Shown piece after piece: positions 26,501 to 33,312 of a stretch of 36,938 nt of DNA. A program made the position numbers and the translations under genes. Source of the DNA: Xanthobacteraceae bacterium (GTDB taxonomy: Bacteria > Pseudomonadota > Alphaproteobacteria > Rhizobiales > Xanthobacteraceae); contig JAFAXD010000469.1 of the NCBI GenBank assembly GCA_019241285.1, forward strand, positions 1 through 36,938. Reading direction: 5' to 3'. Position 1 is the stretch's first letter. Each line of letters opens with the position of its first letter. The notes beneath the pieces are model-generated. The model was given only the letters and a program-made list of their open reading frames with translations, did no database searches and was not told the DNA's origin.

Positions 26501-27234
26501 TCTGGATCGGACGTGCCGCGATTCTGCTCGGGTTTCTGGCTGCGTGGCAGGTAGCCTCGGGCTGGTTGATTCCGAAGATGTTCGTCAGCGATCCGGTCAG
26601 CATCGGGACGACCATTGCGCAATGGATCCAGGATGGCTCGCTCTGGAACCACGTCGCCACATCGCTCATCACATTGCTGATCGGCTATGTGATCGGCGCT
26701 GCAATCGGCATCGCCGCCGGTTTTCTGCTGGGCCTCATGCGTTTTGCGGACCGCACGCTGGCGCCCTTCATCGCTGCCTTCTATGGTCTGCCCAAAGTCG
26801 CGCTGCTACCGTTGTTTGTAATCTTTCTCGGTATCGGCATCGCGTCGAAAGTGGCGCTAGTTGCCGTGGTGGTGGCGTTCCTGTTGTTCTACAACACGCG
26901 CGACGGGGTGCGCGACATCGATCCCGATCTCATCGACTCATTGCGCCTCCTGGGTGCCACGCAATTCGAAATTTTACGCAAAGTCCTATTCCCGGCGGCT
27001 TTGCCGTGGATCTACACCGGCCTGCGCGTCGCCGTCGGCTATGCCCTGACGACGACCGTCGTCGGCGAGGTCCTCTCCTCCAACCGCGGCATCGGCTATC
27101 TGATCGAATCATCGGCCGGGCGCTTCAACTCCGCCGGAGTTTTTGCCGCCGTCGTCGTGCTGGTCGTGCTGAGCCTCATCATAACAGCAACCCTGAGCCG
27201 CATGGAGCTCTCGTCCTCGCGGTGGCGGATGTAA
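26497..27234 (+). CDS. ABC transporter permease, NitT/TauT type (pair B, second)
   Basis: A 245-residue permease of the same family. The coupling loop is LRLLGATQFEILRKVLFPAA, near residues 150-169, followed by GLRVAVGYALTTTVVGEVL. The frame opens at 26470, but ATG 26497 is preferred because it forms an ATGA overlap with the preceding stop and begins at the first helix. Like pair A, the two different permeases suggest a heterodimeric channel. A 9-base gap leads to the next SDR gene. Confidence 0.93.
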   Translation: MIWIGRAAILLGFLAAWQVASGWLIPKMFVSDPVSIGTTIAQWIQDGSLWNHVATSLITLLIGYVIGAAIGIAAGFLLGLMRFADRTLAPFIAAFYGLPKVALLPLFVIFLGIGIASKVALVAVVVAFLLFYNTRDGVRDIDPDLIDSLRLLGATQFEILRKVLFPAALPWIYTGLRVAVGYALTTTVVGEVLSSNRGIGYLIESSAGRFNSAGVFAAVVVLVVLSLIITATLSRMELSSSRWRM

Positions 27235-27243
27235 GGAATACAC

Positions 27244-28011
27244 ATGCCTCTGAGCCCAAAACCTCTGGACGGGCGGGTGGCCATCGTCACCGGTAGTTCG
27301 CGCCGAATTGGGCGTGCGACCGCACTGGCGCTGGCGGATGCCGGCGCAGCGCTGGTAATCAATGCCAGCAAAGGAAAGCTTGAGGCCCAGGCCGTTGCAG
27401 ACGAGATCACGACGGCTGGCGGACGCGCGATCGCTGTTCTGGCTGACGTCTCGCAACCCGACCAAGCTGCCGCACTGGTCCAGAGCGCCGTTGATGTGTT
27501 TGGTCGGCTCGACATCCTGATCAACAACGCCGCGGTGCGTCGGCGCGTCCCGCTGGCCGAGATCACCCACGCCGAATGGCGCGCCGTCACCGGCATCATT
27601 CTCGACGGGGCTTTCTTCTGCGCGCAAGCGGCCGCCCCGCACCTGATGCAGAGCGGCCATGGCCGGATCATCAATATCGGCGGCTGGGCCAATTTCGCGG
27701 GAGCGGCCCAGCACGCGCACGTACTGGCCGCCAAGTCCGGCCTCGTCGGCCTCACCAAGGCGCTGGCGCACGAACTCGGGCCGTCAGGGGTGACGGTCAA
27801 CCTGCTCTCTCCCGGCCTGATCGAGACTACCGACGACGATCCAAAGCGCGTAGCGGAACGGCGGGTGAACTTTTCACTCGAGCGCATCCCGTTGCGGCGG
27901 GTTGGTACGCCTGAGGACATCTCACAGGCGGTGGTCGCGCTGGCCGGCGACGCGCTAGCCTACATGACGGGCGCCACCATCCACGTGAACGGTGGCCTCT
28001 ACATGGGCTAG
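27244..28011 (+). CDS. Atypical SDR family oxidoreductase lacking the catalytic Ser and Tyr
   Basis: A 255-residue Rossmann-fold protein with the cofactor motif TGSSRRIG (16-23), ADVS near 67-70, NNAA (94-97), and the C-terminal PGL and NGG motifs of classical SDRs. The active site deviates. Lys164 is kept, but the Tyr position is Val160 (HAHVLAAKSG) and the Ser position is Gly147 (NIGGW). It may be a binding or non-reducing SDR, or may use other residues. AAGGA upstream supports the start. It follows permease pair B by 9 bases and is likely in the same operon, so a role in processing the imported compound is possible. Confidence 0.9.
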   Translation: MPLSPKPLDGRVAIVTGSSRRIGRATALALADAGAALVINASKGKLEAQAVADEITTAGGRAIAVLADVSQPDQAAALVQSAVDVFGRLDILINNAAVRRRVPLAEITHAEWRAVTGIILDGAFFCAQAAAPHLMQSGHGRIINIGGWANFAGAAQHAHVLAAKSGLVGLTKALAHELGPSGVTVNLLSPGLIETTDDDPKRVAERRVNFSLERIPLRRVGTPEDISQAVVALAGDALAYMTGATIHVNGGLYMG

Positions 28012-28029
28012 TTTAAGAGATCGCCGCTC

Positions 28030-29229
28030 TCACTTCGGCGGGTTGAGCTCCTTCCATGGATCTTTCACGTTCGGGATGGTGTCGAACTCAATGTTCGCTA
28101 GCTTGCCATCCTTCATCTCGGTCCGCCGCATATAGATATTTTGGACGATGTCGCGCGTTTCCGGGTCGATTGAGATTGGGCCGCGCGGGCTGTTGGCGGT
28201 CTTCCAGGTCGAGAGGAACTTGATCGCCTCATCCCCGGTGAACTTGCCGTTGGTGGCTTTGATCAGGTCGAAGACTGCCGCCATTCCGTCCCAGCCATCC
28301 GCGGACAGGAAATCCGGGATTGCTTTCCCGCGATATTCACGGTCCCAAGCTGTAAGGAAGGCCTTATTGGCCGGCCGATCGGCAGCAGTCGAATAGATTC
28401 CGGAGCTGACAAGACCGATCGCTTCGTCGCCGATCAACGGTAACTGCTCGTCTGGAACGAGGTCCTGCGTCGACACGACGTTTATTCCTGCTTGCTTCAA
28501 ACCGAAGTCCCGTGCGGCTTTGAGTGCAGCCGTCGCCTGCTCCTGGCCGGGGACCCAAATAAACGCCACGTCGGGCTTTGTATCTCTGATGCGCTGGACG
28601 ATGGGCGAGAAGTCGGGATTGTTGGTCGGGAAACGGACCGAGCCGAGCATCTGCAGCCCCGCATCATTCCAGCCTTTGGTGAAGGCACCTTCGGCATCAT
28701 GCCCGGGGATGAAATCGCTCACCGCCGTATAAGCGGTCTTCCAGTTCTGCTTGGCGGCCCACTTTCCGAGCGGATAGGCTTGCTGCCAGAGGGTAAACGA
28801 GACGCGCACGACGTAGGGCGAGATCCGCGGAATTGCGGCCCCGGCCGCATTGGTGATCACCAGCGGAATTTTGGCCTGCTGGGTCAGTGGCGCAACGGCG
28901 GCGGCGATGGGCGAGCCGACAATGCCCAGCAGCAACTGGACTTGTTCGCGCGCAATCAATTCCTGGGCAACACGCTTTCCGGTATCCGGAACTGCGCCAT
29001 CGTCGCGACGAATGAGCTCAATCTTCACGCCCGTCGGGAGTTCCTGCTCGTGCTCCTTCAGGTAAAGGTCGATGCCCTTCTGCATCTCGTCGCCCGACTG
29101 GGCGAGGAATCCCGAATAGCTGTTGATCAACCCGATCTTGATCGCTTCCGCTGAGCTTGCCGATAGGTTGACGAAAACCCCCAAACCGCAGATCAGCAAA
29201 CTGAGCTTCAACCGAACGATCGATGTCAT
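28030..29229 (-). CDS. Branched-chain-amino-acid-type ABC substrate-binding protein (Peripla_BP_6), orphan
   Basis: A 399-residue periplasmic binding protein of the LivJ type. A signal peptide (hydrophobic 7-25, cleavage near AEA) leads into IKIGLINSYSGFLAQSGDEM. GIVGSPIAAAVAPLTQQAKIP and RIRDTKPDVAFIWVPGQ are the usual fold elements. Such proteins in Rhizobiales often bind aromatic acids or other carboxylates. No LivHMGF-type permease or ATPase genes lie nearby. ATG 29229 with GGGG six bases upstream is preferred over ATG 29241. It lies 32 bases downstream of the hydratase-like gene and is probably co-transcribed with it. Confidence 0.91.
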   Translation of the reverse strand: MTSIVRLKLSLLICGLGVFVNLSASSAEAIKIGLINSYSGFLAQSGDEMQKGIDLYLKEHEQELPTGVKIELIRRDDGAVPDTGKRVAQELIAREQVQLLLGIVGSPIAAAVAPLTQQAKIPLVITNAAGAAIPRISPYVVRVSFTLWQQAYPLGKWAAKQNWKTAYTAVSDFIPGHDAEGAFTKGWNDAGLQMLGSVRFPTNNPDFSPIVQRIRDTKPDVAFIWVPGQEQATAALKAARDFGLKQAGINVVSTQDLVPDEQLPLIGDEAIGLVSSGIYSTAADRPANKAFLTAWDREYRGKAIPDFLSADGWDGMAAVFDLIKATNGKFTGDEAIKFLSTWKTANSPRGPISIDPETRDIVQNIYMRRTEMKDGKLANIEFDTIPNVKDPWKELNPPK

Positions 29230-29261
29230 GCTATGCCCCATCCTGGCCTTCCAAATTCGAA

Positions 29262-30077
29262 CTACACAAATGTCAACGTGAGACCGCCCAGCCCAAGCGC
29301 GCCGTAGTCGGAAGACCAGGTCTCGCCGAATGCGACCGTCCAAGCGTCCGTGATCGTTCCCGTGGTGACGATTTCGCCTGCTGTAAGGGGCGCAAACTGC
29401 GGTTGACCCGCAACAACGCGAGCGAGGTGCGCCAGCGCGGCCGGCGGTCCGTCCAGCACATTAGCTCCGACGCCCGTATCGACAACGGCATCGCCCCGCC
29501 TAAGCGTGAGCTCGAATGTCGGAAGCAGGGCCGCCATGCGATCTCGGTTTTGATCAGTCACCGGCACCGGCGACCCGACGATGAGCGCGCCATGCAACCC
29601 GAAGGCGGCGACGCAATCGGGCGCGGCGAATTTCCAATCCGGGAAGTGACTCTGCACAATTTCAAATCCTGGCGCGATCCAGTCAACACAGGCAAGTGCG
29701 AGCGATGGATCATCCGTCGGCGGCACCGGCGTCTTGAGCCTGAACACCACCTCCGGCTCGATGCGCGGCTGCACAAATTGCGCCAAGTTCAGGCGAGCCT
29801 TGCCGTCGAGCGCCACGTGGACCGTATGGGCCCACATGTGAGCCCAGATCGGCTCCCAGACCCCGTAGCGAGCCCAGATGGTTCGGTTGGTAAACCCGAT
29901 CTTGCGCCCGACCTCTTGCCATCCCTGGCGACGCCGGCGCTCCTCGATTGCGGCGAGGACGTCATAGCCATCCGCGACCGCAAACCCTGGCACCCGTACT
30001 GAAATGGGCGGCAATGTCTTGGTGGAGTCGTAGGCAGCGATTAGTTCGTCGCTCAGACTGGCAGTGTCGATAAGCAT
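29262..30077 (-). CDS. 2-keto-4-pentenoate hydratase-like enzyme (FAA hydrolase superfamily)
   Basis: A 271-residue cytoplasmic enzyme of the MhpD/fumarylacetoacetase-like fold. KIGFTNRTIWARYGV, the metal-site IEPEVVFRL, and APGFEIVQSHFPDWKFAAPD with a second acidic metal ligand match 2-oxopent-4-enoate hydratases and related decarboxylases, which act after meta-cleavage of catechols. The match is clear at family level only. The frame opens at 30125, but ATG 30077 is chosen since the family start lies there, although its ribosome site is weak. No ring-cleavage dioxygenase is encoded in the window. It is co-directional with the binding protein that follows. Confidence 0.87.
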   Translation of the reverse strand: MLIDTASLSDELIAAYDSTKTLPPISVRVPGFAVADGYDVLAAIEERRRRQGWQEVGRKIGFTNRTIWARYGVWEPIWAHMWAHTVHVALDGKARLNLAQFVQPRIEPEVVFRLKTPVPPTDDPSLALACVDWIAPGFEIVQSHFPDWKFAAPDCVAAFGLHGALIVGSPVPVTDQNRDRMAALLPTFELTLRRGDAVVDTGVGANVLDGPPAALAHLARVVAGQPQFAPLTAGEIVTTGTITDAWTVAFGETWSSDYGALGLGGLTLTFV

Positions 30078-30096
30078 GGTCCAATGCGCAAACCGG

Positions 30097-30119
30097 CGGA
30101 CTTCGCGGCGCGAAGTCCG
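30097..30119. other. Perfect 10-bp hairpin upstream of the hydratase-like gene
   Basis: CGGACTTCGC (30097-30106) and GCGAAGTCCG (30110-30119) pair perfectly with a 3-base loop. The hairpin lies 20 bases upstream of the hydratase start, between it and lptC, which is on the same strand. It could end lptC transcription, although no T run follows, or structure the hydratase leader. Confidence 0.5.
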
Positions 30120-30150
30120 GTTCACACGTTCTATAGCAACTTCAGTGATT

Positions 30151-30160
30151 GACTATAGTC
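30151..30160. promoter_or_regulatory. Perfect palindrome GACTATAGTC, possible operator
   Basis: A 10-bp perfect inverted repeat flanked by GATTGA on both sides as a direct repeat (30147-30152 and 30161-30166), about 75 bases upstream of the hydratase start. A second CTATAG occurs at 30131-30136. The placement fits a regulator site for the hydratase/binding protein unit. No regulator gene is in the window. Confidence 0.3.
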
Positions 30161-30193
30161 GATTGAAAGCGAGCGGGTCTGCCGGGCCCCAGG

Positions 30194-30874
30194 CTACTGC
30201 TTCAGATCGGTGAGCGTCATGGTGACGCCGCCGCCGAACCGCATCATCGCCCCCTGATCTTCGATCTGGAGCTGGTTAGCGTTCAGCGTTCCGCGGAGGA
30301 ACTCGAGCTCGACCGGGTTCTCCGAGACGACGCTGCCCTTCTTGATTTCAATCGTCGCATCGTGCAGCCGCGCCGCGTGGCCGGTTGACGTGTTCAGGCG
30401 AATTTCGTTGCTTAAGACCAAGCGGTCGATCTTGCTGTTATAGTGACCGGTCTTGGCCGTCATGACCATGGTCGACTTGTCCTGCATCTCCATTTTGGCC
30501 CAGATGTCTTCCAAATCGATGAGATCCGGCTTGGTGATGTCCTGGGAGGCGGCCTGTGCGGTGACCTCGTAGGGACGATTGTCGCTGGTATAGCCCGCAT
30601 AGCGCGGCGAGCCCATCTTGATCCGCGTGCCCGAGATGATGATCTTGCTGGGGTCGACCCGGATATTCGCCAGGACCCGAAATGGGTTGAAGTAGGCTTC
30701 GAAGATCAGCAAAGCCGCGACGGCCGCGATGCTCACCGGAATCGCCCGCCGCAGCAGACGGACCCAGCGGCTATGCCGCGCGGCGGCCCGAAACTTTGCC
30801 GGATCCGGGCGCGCCGGCGCGGGCCTGATGCCCGACGGCATCATTGAAGCAAGCGATGCGACCGCCGCTGCCAT
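30194..30874 (-). CDS. lptC: LptC-like LPS export periplasmic protein
   Basis: LptC is a bitopic inner-membrane protein that receives LPS from LptBFG and passes it to LptA. Here a basic N-terminal tail (RHSRWVRLLRRAIP) precedes one membrane helix (SIAAVAALLIFEAYF), then a beta-jellyroll domain with MGSPRYAGYTSDNRPYEVTA, typical of alphaproteobacterial LptC, and repeated amphipathic strands. The frame extends to a TTG at 30946. ATG 30874 is preferred, giving 226 residues, but the start is uncertain because neither site has a good Shine-Dalgarno. lptA, lptB and rpoN, which commonly follow lptC in this order, are not adjacent; the next gene is a catabolic hydratase. Confidence 0.85.
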   Translation of the reverse strand: MAAAVASLASMMPSGIRPAPARPDPAKFRAAARHSRWVRLLRRAIPVSIAAVAALLIFEAYFNPFRVLANIRVDPSKIIISGTRIKMGSPRYAGYTSDNRPYEVTAQAASQDITKPDLIDLEDIWAKMEMQDKSTMVMTAKTGHYNSKIDRLVLSNEIRLNTSTGHAARLHDATIEIKKGSVVSENPVELEFLRGTLNANQLQIEDQGAMMRFGGGVTMTLTDLKQ

Positions 30875-31032
30875 TTGACTGAGCTTTCGTGAGTCCCCGT
30901 CCCTTTTCTCAACGTAGGCTTGTTCTGTTACTCGATTGTTTCGCAATTATGTTCAACTGAAGGGATGCGTGCCCGCGCAAAGCCTCAATCTTCCGGTGTG
31001 GCGGGCAGCATGCTACCATTCTGCTCTGTACC

Positions 31033-32406
31033 ATGAGCGGGGCTTCCATGGACAAGGTCCATCCTGTGGATGAGCGGTTGCCGCTGTCACGGCTGCTGCC
31101 GCTCGGACTTCAACACGTGTTAGTGATGTATGCCGGTGCCGTCGCGGTGCCGCTGATCATCGGGCGCGCCTTGAAGCTTGCGCCGGACCAGATCGCCGTG
31201 CTGGTCAATGCAGACCTATTTGCCTGTGGGATCGCAACCCTGATCCAATCAGTTGGCATCGGCCCATTTGGAATTCGCCTGCCCGTGATGATGGGCGTGA
31301 CCTTCGCCTCCGTCGCGCCGATGCTGACCATGGCGAACAATCCCGATCTCGGTTTGGGCAGCATTTACGGCTCGGTGATCGTGGCAGGGATATTCGGCCT
31401 GATCGTTGCGCCGTTTGTCAGCTCAATGCTGCGGTTCTTTCCTCCCGTGGTCACCGGCACGATTATCGCGGTGATCGGAATTTCGTTGATGCGCATCGGC
31501 GTCAACTGGGCGGCCGGCGCTGCAGCGCCCAACCTCCCCGGCTACGGCGATCCTGTGCACCTCCTTGTCGCCGCCTTTGTGTTGGTGGCGATCTTGTTGA
31601 TCACCAAATTCGGCAAGGGCTTCGTGGTCAACATCGCGGTCCTGCTCGGGATCGTGCTAGGTTTTTTCGTCGCCTGGGCCATCGGCAAGGTCAGTTTTGC
31701 AGCGGTCTCCGGCGCGCCCTGGTTTGACATTATCTACCCGTTCCAGCTGGCAATTCCGAAGTTCGATGTGTTCGGCAGCTTGACGATGTGTCTGGTCATG
31801 TTGGTAGTGATGGTCGAATCGACAGGCATGTTCCTGGCTGTCGGCGAGATGACCGAGCGCAAGATTGAACAACGCGACCTCACCCGCGGCCTGTTGACCG
31901 ACGGGCTCGGCACGTTGATCGGCGGCATTTTCAACACATTTCCCTACACCTCGTTCTCGCAGAACGTCGGCCTCGTCGGCGTAACGGGCGTGCGCAGTCG
32001 CTGGGTCACCGCCGCCGGCGGCGCCATCCTGCTGATCCTCGGCCTTATCCCAAAGCTTGGCGCCCTCGTCACCGCGGTGCCACTGTTCGTGCTCGGCGGC
32101 GCCGGCATTGTCATGTTCGGCATGGTGGCAGCGACGGGGATCCGAATTCTCGCCGCCGTCGATTACAAGACCAATCGCAACAACTTGTTCATCGTCGCAA
32201 TCGCCATCGGGTTCGGCATGATCCCGCTGGTGGCCCCGACATTCTTCGCAAACTTCCCCAAACCGCTCGAACCCCTGTTGAACTCCGGCATCGTGCTTGC
32301 CGCCATCGCGGCCGTGCTACTCAACGCCTATTTCAATGGAGGAGGAGCGCCGGCCACAGGTGCGAGCAACGCCGCCGCCGCGGCCGCCGCAGCAGACCAC
32401 GCCTGA
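31033..32406 (+). CDS. NCS2 family nucleobase (xanthine/urate/uracil) permease
   Basis: A 457-residue proton-coupled purine or pyrimidine importer of the nucleobase-cation symporter-2 family with about 14 membrane segments. Family hallmarks: GLQHVLVMYAGAVAVP with the helix-1 Gln-His, VESTGMFLAVGE with the helix-8 Glu, and the helix-10 signature SQNVGLVGVTGVRSR. The substrate is more likely a purine than uracil, judging from overall resemblance to bacterial xanthine/urate permeases, but this is not firm. The C-terminus is Ala-rich. ATG 31033 and ATG 31048 are both possible; the second has GGGG upstream. It is divergent from lptC. Confidence 0.94.
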   Translation: MSGASMDKVHPVDERLPLSRLLPLGLQHVLVMYAGAVAVPLIIGRALKLAPDQIAVLVNADLFACGIATLIQSVGIGPFGIRLPVMMGVTFASVAPMLTMANNPDLGLGSIYGSVIVAGIFGLIVAPFVSSMLRFFPPVVTGTIIAVIGISLMRIGVNWAAGAAAPNLPGYGDPVHLLVAAFVLVAILLITKFGKGFVVNIAVLLGIVLGFFVAWAIGKVSFAAVSGAPWFDIIYPFQLAIPKFDVFGSLTMCLVMLVVMVESTGMFLAVGEMTERKIEQRDLTRGLLTDGLGTLIGGIFNTFPYTSFSQNVGLVGVTGVRSRWVTAAGGAILLILGLIPKLGALVTAVPLFVLGGAGIVMFGMVAATGIRILAAVDYKTNRNNLFIVAIAIGFGMIPLVAPTFFANFPKPLEPLLNSGIVLAAIAAVLLNAYFNGGGAPATGASNAAAAAAAADHA

Positions 32407-32483
32407 CGCATCAGCTGATCGGGTGTAGCGGAAAGACAGAAAGAGGTGCAAACTAACCCATAATAATAGTGAGGGAGGAAACG

Positions 32484-32615
32484 ATGCCGCTGGTGATCGG
32501 GTTCGCGTTCCTTATCGGCATAATCGTGTTGGTGCTGCTCGGTTCACACCTGATGGGACCCGACAGTTGGCTCCTTCGATCGGATCATGATGTTGGGAAG
32601 GCGGGCAACTCATAG
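32484..32615 (+). CDS. 43-residue single-span membrane micro-protein
   Basis: A short reading frame, MPLVIGFAFLIGII at the start, then one hydrophobic helix (residues 3-20) and a polar tail (GPDSWLLRSDHDVGKAGNS). A strong GGGAGGAA ends three bases before the ATG. This is one of the best ribosome sites in the window, which argues that it is translated. It lies 77 bases after the purine permease on the same strand and overlaps the 3' end of the convergent glutathione transferase gene by 31 bases. I do not recognise the family. It may be a small accessory subunit of the permease or an independent membrane peptide. Confidence 0.55.
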   Translation: MPLVIGFAFLIGIIVLVLLGSHLMGPDSWLLRSDHDVGKAGNS

Positions 32616-33175
32616 CCCAGCGCACTCTCAATCTCGATCGTCCGGCGAACGGCGGCGCGCTGCATCATGCGTTCATGGTGCGCGGACAGATTTGAGTAGG
32701 CTCCGGGCTCCAGCTTAACCGAACGGACAAGCCGCCAGTACAGCTTGAACAGGTGGATGTCCGCAATCGAGTAGCTCCCGACTGCCCACTCCTGTGCACC
32801 TAACTTTTGATCGGCGATTTTCCACATGGCTCTGATGTGTTCGAGGCCCTGCAGGCGGGCCGTATGCAGGGTCGATGCGATGAATGACATCCACGAAATC
32901 GCATGCGCCTGCGCTTCGACGCCCGGCGGCAATAGGCCAGCAGCCGGGAACTGCCTGGCGAGGTAATAAAGAATGGCGGCGACCTCGGTGAGCGGACGAC
33001 CGTCGATCACCAGCGTTGGCACTTTGCCCTCGGCGTTGAGCGCCCGATAGGCAGGCGAGTGCTGCTCCCCGTTGGTCAGTGACAGCGGCCGGCTCTCATA
33101 TGGCACCCCGACTTCGTGCACCACGATATGCGCCGCCATCGAACTTGCGCCAGGGGTGAAATAAAGAGTGAGCAT
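32585..33175 (-). CDS. Glutathione S-transferase family protein
   Basis: A 196-residue cytoplasmic protein. The N-terminal thioredoxin-like domain has LYFTPGASSMAAHIVVHE, with Ser residues at the bacterial beta-class Cys/Ser position, the cis-Pro glutathione site GKVPTLVIDGRPLTE, and AAILYYLA. The helical C-terminal domain has GSYSIADIHLFKLYW, the conserved N-capping box with Asp. It is close to bacterial beta-type GSTs. The frame opens at 33262, but ATG 33175 begins the fold. It is divergent from the CoxL-like gene, and its 3' end overlaps the micro-ORF. The substrate is unknown. Confidence 0.92.
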   Translation of the reverse strand: MLTLYFTPGASSMAAHIVVHEVGVPYESRPLSLTNGEQHSPAYRALNAEGKVPTLVIDGRPLTEVAAILYYLARQFPAAGLLPPGVEAQAHAISWMSFIASTLHTARLQGLEHIRAMWKIADQKLGAQEWAVGSYSIADIHLFKLYWRLVRSVKLEPGAYSNLSAHHERMMQRAAVRRTIEIESALGYELPAFPTS

Positions 33176-33312
33176 TGGTCCGGACCCACAGGTCACCTGT
33201 TGCGGGCCGAAATCATGCGGGATTGTGGCGCGTCCGGCCATGCCAAAACTGCGCTTCCGCAATGCGGTTGGGATGTTGTAGGGCGTGGCGGGGCACGCGA
33301 GGAGACAAAAGC

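Noticed and set aside
30875-30946. Longer lptC start at TTG 30946
   Set aside because: TTG is a rare start, the extra 24 residues are polar and unlike other LptC N-termini, and no better ribosome site is present. Kept as an alternative only.
32410-32419. Palindrome ATCAGCTGAT just after the purine permease gene
   Set aside because: A lone 10-bp palindrome without flanking T run or second site. It is too short to call as a terminator or operator.
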